Source: Macrostomum hystrix (lineage: Eukaryota > Platyhelminthes > Macrostomidae). Taken from it: DNA of 64,000 nt. The DNA is taken from positions 3,658,001 through 3,722,000 of the forward strand of contig CATNEN010000007.1 of NCBI GenBank assembly GCA_950097015.1. The letters are read 5' to 3'. Positions within the stretch are counted from its first letter, which is position 1. Every line of letters starts with the position of its first letter. Shown one piece after another: positions 60,030 to 64,000 of the stretch. Position numbers and translations under genes: made by a program. The notes below the pieces were generated by a model. It did no database searches. It worked only from the letters and a program-made list of their open reading frames with translations, and was not told the origin of the DNA.

Positions 60030-63000
60030 ATGAGCGCGCAGTCGACAGCCGGAGTAGGGGCTGAGGTAAAAGTACACACTCTATGCACTTTTATTAATAT
60101 CGTAGTAAAAAGATTTAAAACAGCTCTCAGACTAATGATGAACGCACCTGTTCTGCCAGGACTTCCTGGCTCGCTACGCCCCGAACCTGAGTCGCAAGGA
60201 GCGCAGCGGCCTGACTGAAATGGTTCGCGCCGCGGTGCGCGACTACATGACGGAGAGTCGGCTGACACAGCCGCCGGCGCCACGGCTGCTGGCGTACATG
60301 ATGCAGCAGCAACCCAGGTACACAGCTCCCACTGCCGATGTTGCTAACCAGTCGAGGAGGCGTCCTGCCACAGCCAGAGGCCGCTACTTCGGTGATGAGG
60401 AGGACGAGGACCTGCACCTGGTGGGCAGTGCGACCGGCATTAGAACAGGTGAGATGTGGTCCTATCACGGTGTGCTGGACCTGTCTGTTAGGAGTGATAT
60501 TGCTGAGAACAGGTGAGAACAGGTGAGATGTGGTCTTATCCTACACCTGTGAGTTAGGAGTATCATCAGTAACACTCACACCTGTGAGTTAGGAGTGTCA
60601 TCAGTAACACTCACACCTGTGAGTTAGGAGTGTCATCAGTAACACTCACACCTGTGAGTTAGGAGTGTCATCAGTAACACTCACACCTGTGAGTTAGGAG
60701 TGTCATCAGTAACACTCACACCTGTGAGTTAGGAGTGTCATCAGTAACACTCACACCTGTGAGTTAGTCAGTCTCACTCACAGTCAGTGAGTGAGACGTC
60801 AGTCACAAGTTCAATCTATAGCTCTGCTAGCAGTTTACAATGCATGCAGACAGAAAAGGGCTCAAAATGAACTGTGAAACTGAATGAATGCCTGGCGCCA
60901 AATTCCTTAGATACGGAAGTGCAGCAGCATCACATAGGCTCTTAGCAGACTTAAAAGAGCTATTGTGACTACTTAGATAACATGTTCTTTCATTTCCAGA
61001 GACCCCCAGATACGCCCTCGTATCGCCAAAGTTTGCACCGGAGAGGCAGAAGAAGTCGGATAGAAAATTTCCGGAGACTTTAATGGGGTTTGTGGACCCG
61101 TCTGGAGCAGTTGAGCACACTGGTGAGTTGAGTGTGGGTGTGAGTCCATTGGTTCGTGACTCCTACTGTGTAACTATGTCCCACATTTCGTTACCTACAA
61201 GAGCCTGAAGTGCTCCAGGACTCAAGCCAGACAGTAGAAAACTCACCTGAGAACAAGTCAGCACCAGAACCGGCAGCAGGCGCACCTGCCGAATCATCAT
61301 CATCAGCAGCAGCGGGAGCAGCAGCAGCAGCAGCAGCGGGAGCGGCTTCTGTGAAGCGCCCGGCGACAGCCAATTGGCTCACCTGGCGCGGTGAGACTCC
61401 GTTCTACGCCAGCGACCGCGAATTGCGCGCCTTCAGGCACAGGCAGAATCCGCGCAAGCCAATGCCAGACGAGCTGCCGCATGTCGCTCTGTACAGGAGG
61501 CCCGGGACTGCCAGGGGGCGCCTTCAAAATGCTGAAGTAAGAAGCGGTCATGAATGACGAATTAGGCAAGGACAGATCAATAAAATGGGTTAGGTGGGTC
61601 GCTCCGTACCTCACGGATCGATAAAATTGGGGTGGGTGTTCAAATTAAAGTAATTAAAGAGTGATAAAAATGTAATCTAATTACATTTTAATCGAGCGGG
61701 GGCGATGGACAATTAATAGCGTTGAGATATAAAATTGTAAATGAATAGAACAGATCGATAAAATTGGGGTAGGTGGGTCGCTCCCTAGCTTAAGGATCGA
61801 TACAATTGGGGTAGGTGTTCAAATGAAATGAAACTAAAGCGTTACAATCAGCAAGTCTCGAATGTACTTATTTTTTTGTATTTAGCTCCTAACTCGATTC
61901 CGAATTAATGGGCTAGCGAGCTCATCAAGTTTCGACATCAAAAGGAATTAAGATAAAATGATGAAATTTCGTTTAAGAGCCAATTTGAGGATCTGTTTCC
62001 TCTATTTCCCGTCGAATATATTGACCCACATTCGATGGGTAAATTTTATGTATGCCATGTAAATTCTAAAAATCGACAGGACCCTGCTGCGTCTCCAGTC
62101 GACAAAGGTATTCTCAGCTGGGTGCAGGAGGCCAATGAGCAAGGTAAGCCATTGTGAAGCCATGATTTCGGGAGCCCTTTCTGATTTTCTAAATGACTTC
62201 TAAATCCAATTAATTTTCCCAAACCATCCCCTAAAGACAAGCAGGTGGCCTACAATCTTTTGAAGGCCATCGGCTCCAACCGAGGTGGCGGCTCCGGCTT
62301 TGAGGGCCTCGGCATCAACGGAACCGCTGCAGCCGCCTTTGATCTTAACGGTCAGCGTCGGCTTCATCGCAGAGGAGGCCCGCCGCTGCCGCCACCTGAA
62401 GATCGGCACACCTTCGGCAGGAGGACTCGACCGCCGACACCGCAGAGACCGCTGCGGCAGTCACGGCAGTCAGCTACGGCTGGGCCTGCGTGAGTGGTCT
62501 CGATAGGAATAGAGTGTCTCGATGGGATCAGAGTGTCTCGATGGGATCAGAGAGTCTCGATGGGATCAGAGTGTCTCGATGGGATCGGAGTGTCTCGATG
62601 GGATCAGAGTGTCTCGATGGGATCAGAGTGTCTCGATGGGATCAGAGTGTCTCGATGGGATCAGAGAGTCTCGATGGGATCAGAGTGTCTCGATGGGATC
62701 AGAGTGTCTCGATGGGATCAGAGTGTCTCGATGGGATCAGAGTGTCTCGATGGGATCAGAGTGTCTCGATGGGATCAGAGAGTCTCGATGGGATCAGAGT
62801 ATCTCGATGGGATTAGTGTGGGGTCAGAAATTAGAAATTAGATTTCTGATCTAATCTCCCACTGTGGCATCCAGCCATTCCAGGGCAGCCAGTGTGGTCA
62901 GACCACTCGGCCTCACCTCGGGTTGTCGCAGATGTGCCCGGTAATCCGCTGCTCCCACGAGTGCATCTTCCTTTGCACATTTCCTCACTTTACTAGAATA

Positions 63001-63180
63001 GCAGTTTCTACTGGGCCCCAGTTCGGGAAATTCAGACATTAAAAATTAATTTTTTTCAGCGGCAGCGCTTACACTCCGCCTCTGTTTGCCGGTGTTGAAG
63101 ACAACTACTCAGCTGCGAGGAGCCGAGTTCATCCGGCGAGACTGTCCGCTGACTATGTGCATCCGGGATCCGGGTTCACG
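60030..63180 (+). CDS. Unrecognised multi-exon gene, 3' end outside window
   Basis: Seven exons with matching phases: 60030-60065, 60160-60448, 61000-61122, 61202-61536, 62080-62143, 62237-62489 and 63060-63180. They total 407 codons with no stop, and the last donor is ACG|GTGAGT. The start MSAQSTAGVGAE is followed by a helical segment (DFLARYAPNLSRKERSGL, then VRAAVRDYMTESRL). A largely disordered protein follows, with repeated RPATA/PGTARG motifs, an alanine run in exon 4, RPATANWLTWRGETPFYAS, and a helix DKGILSWVQEANEQ that joins DKQVAYNLLKAIG. I do not recognise the family. The basic Pro/Arg/Thr/Ala composition is reminiscent of ciliary microtubule-associated proteins, but that is a guess. 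Introns 1, 3 and 5 are 79-94 bp. Introns 2, 6 and 7 carry arrays. Confidence 0.7.
60540..60785. repeat. 35-bp minisatellite in intron 2
   Basis: Six to seven near-identical copies containing AGGAGTGTCATCAGTAACAC, TCACACC and TGTGAGTT. On the gene's sense strand each has GTGAGTT, a good splice-donor match. The true donor context (CAGGTGAGA at 60446) is itself copied at 60510 and 60520 just before the array. Confidence 0.95.
61570..61845. repeat. Imperfect duplication in intron 4, offset 179 bp
   Basis: The block around 61575-61655 (TAGGTGGGTCGCTCC, then GGATCGATAAAATTGGGGT and GTGTTCAAAT) recurs at 61754-61830. It is a single segmental duplication and not an array. Confidence 0.8.
62505..62818. 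repeat. 19-bp minisatellite in intron 6
   Basis: About 16 copies of GTCTCGATGGGATCAGAGT, starting about 15 bp after the exon 6 donor. Rare variants are AGAG, GGAGT and TATCTCG. Confidence 0.96.
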
Positions 63181-63264
63181 GTGAGTCTGAGATCCTACCT
63201 AAGAATCTGGGATTCCAATCCCAATATCTCAAGTTTGACGATCTGAAATCCCAAAAGTCTCAAA

Positions 63265-64000
63265 CCACTAGAAAGTCAACGAAGTAGCCTCAAATCCCAA
63301 CAGCCTCAGCCCAGTAACCTCAAATCCCAACAGCCTCAGCCCAGTAGCCTCAAATCCCAACAGCCTCAGCCCAGAAGACTCAAATCCCAACAGCCTCAGC
63401 CCAGTAGCCTCAAATCCCAACAGCCTCAGCCCAGTAGCCTCAAATCCCAACAGCCTCAGCCCGGTAGCCTCAAATCCCAAAAGCCTCAGCCCAGTAGCCT
63501 CAAATCCCAACAGCCTCAGCCCAGTAGCCTCAAATCCCAACAGCCTCAGCCCAGTAGCCTCAAATCCCAACAGCCTCAGCCCGGTAGCCTCAAATCCCAA
63601 AAGCCTCAGCCCAGTAACCTCAAATCCCAACAGCCTCAGCATAGTAGCCTCAAATCCCAACAGCCTCAGCCCAGTAGCCTCAAATCCCAACAGCCTCAGC
63701 CCAGTAGCCTCAAATCCCAACAGCCTCAGCCCGGTAGCCTCAAATCCCAAAAGCCTCAGCCCAGTAGCCTCAAATCCCAACAGCCTCAGCCCGGTAGCCT
63801 CAAATCCCAACAGCCTCAGCCCAGTAGCCTCAAATCCCAACAGCTTCAGCCCGGTAGCCTCAAATCCCAACAGCTTCAGCCCGGTAGCCTTAAATCCCAA
63901 CAGCCTCAGCCCGGTAGCCTCAAATCCCAACAGCTTCAGCCCGGTAGCCTCAAATCCCAACAGCTTCAGCCCGGTAGCCTCAAATCCCAACAGCCTCAGC
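63265..64000. repeat. 30-bp minisatellite in intron 7, continues past the window
   Basis: About 24 copies built from CCTCAAATCCCAACAGCCTC and AGCCCAGTAG, with CCGGTAG, AAAAGCC and CAGCTTC variants. It starts about 85 bp after the exon 7 donor. Confidence 0.96.

Noticed and set aside
62490-62854. Repeat proteins (ESLDGIRVSRWDQSVSMG) at the end of exon 6
   Set aside because: They are intronic 19-bp array readings that start beyond a good GTGAGT donor. The next exon joins in phase when the array is spliced out.
63268-63990. 240-codon minus-strand frame (GFEATGLRLL repeats)
   Set aside because: It is a 30-bp unit (a multiple of three) without stops. It lies antisense inside an intron of the plus-strand gene.

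Overview
The window is animal nuclear DNA. Genes have GT-AG introns, and they encode a caveolin, a GPI mannosyltransferase 2 (PIG-V), two rhodopsin-family GPCRs, secreted C-type lectin-like proteins and an ARF-family GTPase. There are also remnants of non-LTR retrotransposons and a short dispersed repeat that looks SINE-like. Gene content suggests an invertebrate, probably a lophotrochozoan. A repeat-rich free-living flatworm such as Macrostomum is my best guess, but that is inference and nothing here proves it.

Layout. 0.6-1.4 kb (-): C-type lectin pseudogene. 2.8-3.3 kb (+): last exons of an unrecognised gene. 4.1-12.2 kb: 20-bp satellite. 12.3-14.8 kb (-): divergent GPCR in three exons, each intron filled by its own minisatellite. 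15.35-23.4 kb: 16/18-bp satellite. 24.2-24.7 kb (-): retrotransposon tail. 25.1-26.0 kb: 25-bp array. 26.4-27.0 kb (-): intronless ARF-like GTPase. 27.4-27.8 kb (+): broken ARF-like pseudogene. 30.1-33.0 kb (+): PIG-V in four exons. 33.1-36.9 kb: 46-bp array carrying kappaB-like sites. 38.1-42.3 kb (-): caveolin with two alternative first exons. 44.4-45.1 kb: 34-bp array. 45.1-46.75 kb (-): small charged protein in three exons. 47.2-47.4 kb: lectin remnant with a hairpin. 48.7-49.4 kb (+): intact lectin. 49.8-55.0 kb (-): peptide-type GPCR in three exons. 55.4-58.4 kb: arrays and a CTG repeat. 60.0 kb to the end (+): seven exons of an unrecognised gene that runs off the window.

Roughly 20 to 25 kb of the 64 kb is tandem repeat, in about 18 arrays with unrelated units of 14 to 46 bp. 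Most arrays lie inside introns or directly beyond stop codons. Introns without arrays are often only 80-95 bp long, so the arrays largely explain intron length. This is the strongest global pattern in the window. The genes show no evidence of working in one pathway. They are ordinary, separately transcribed loci embedded in repeats.

Gene structures were read by hand from splice consensus, phase and protein similarity. Exon borders are therefore predictions. Functional names rest on recognised motifs, not on a search.
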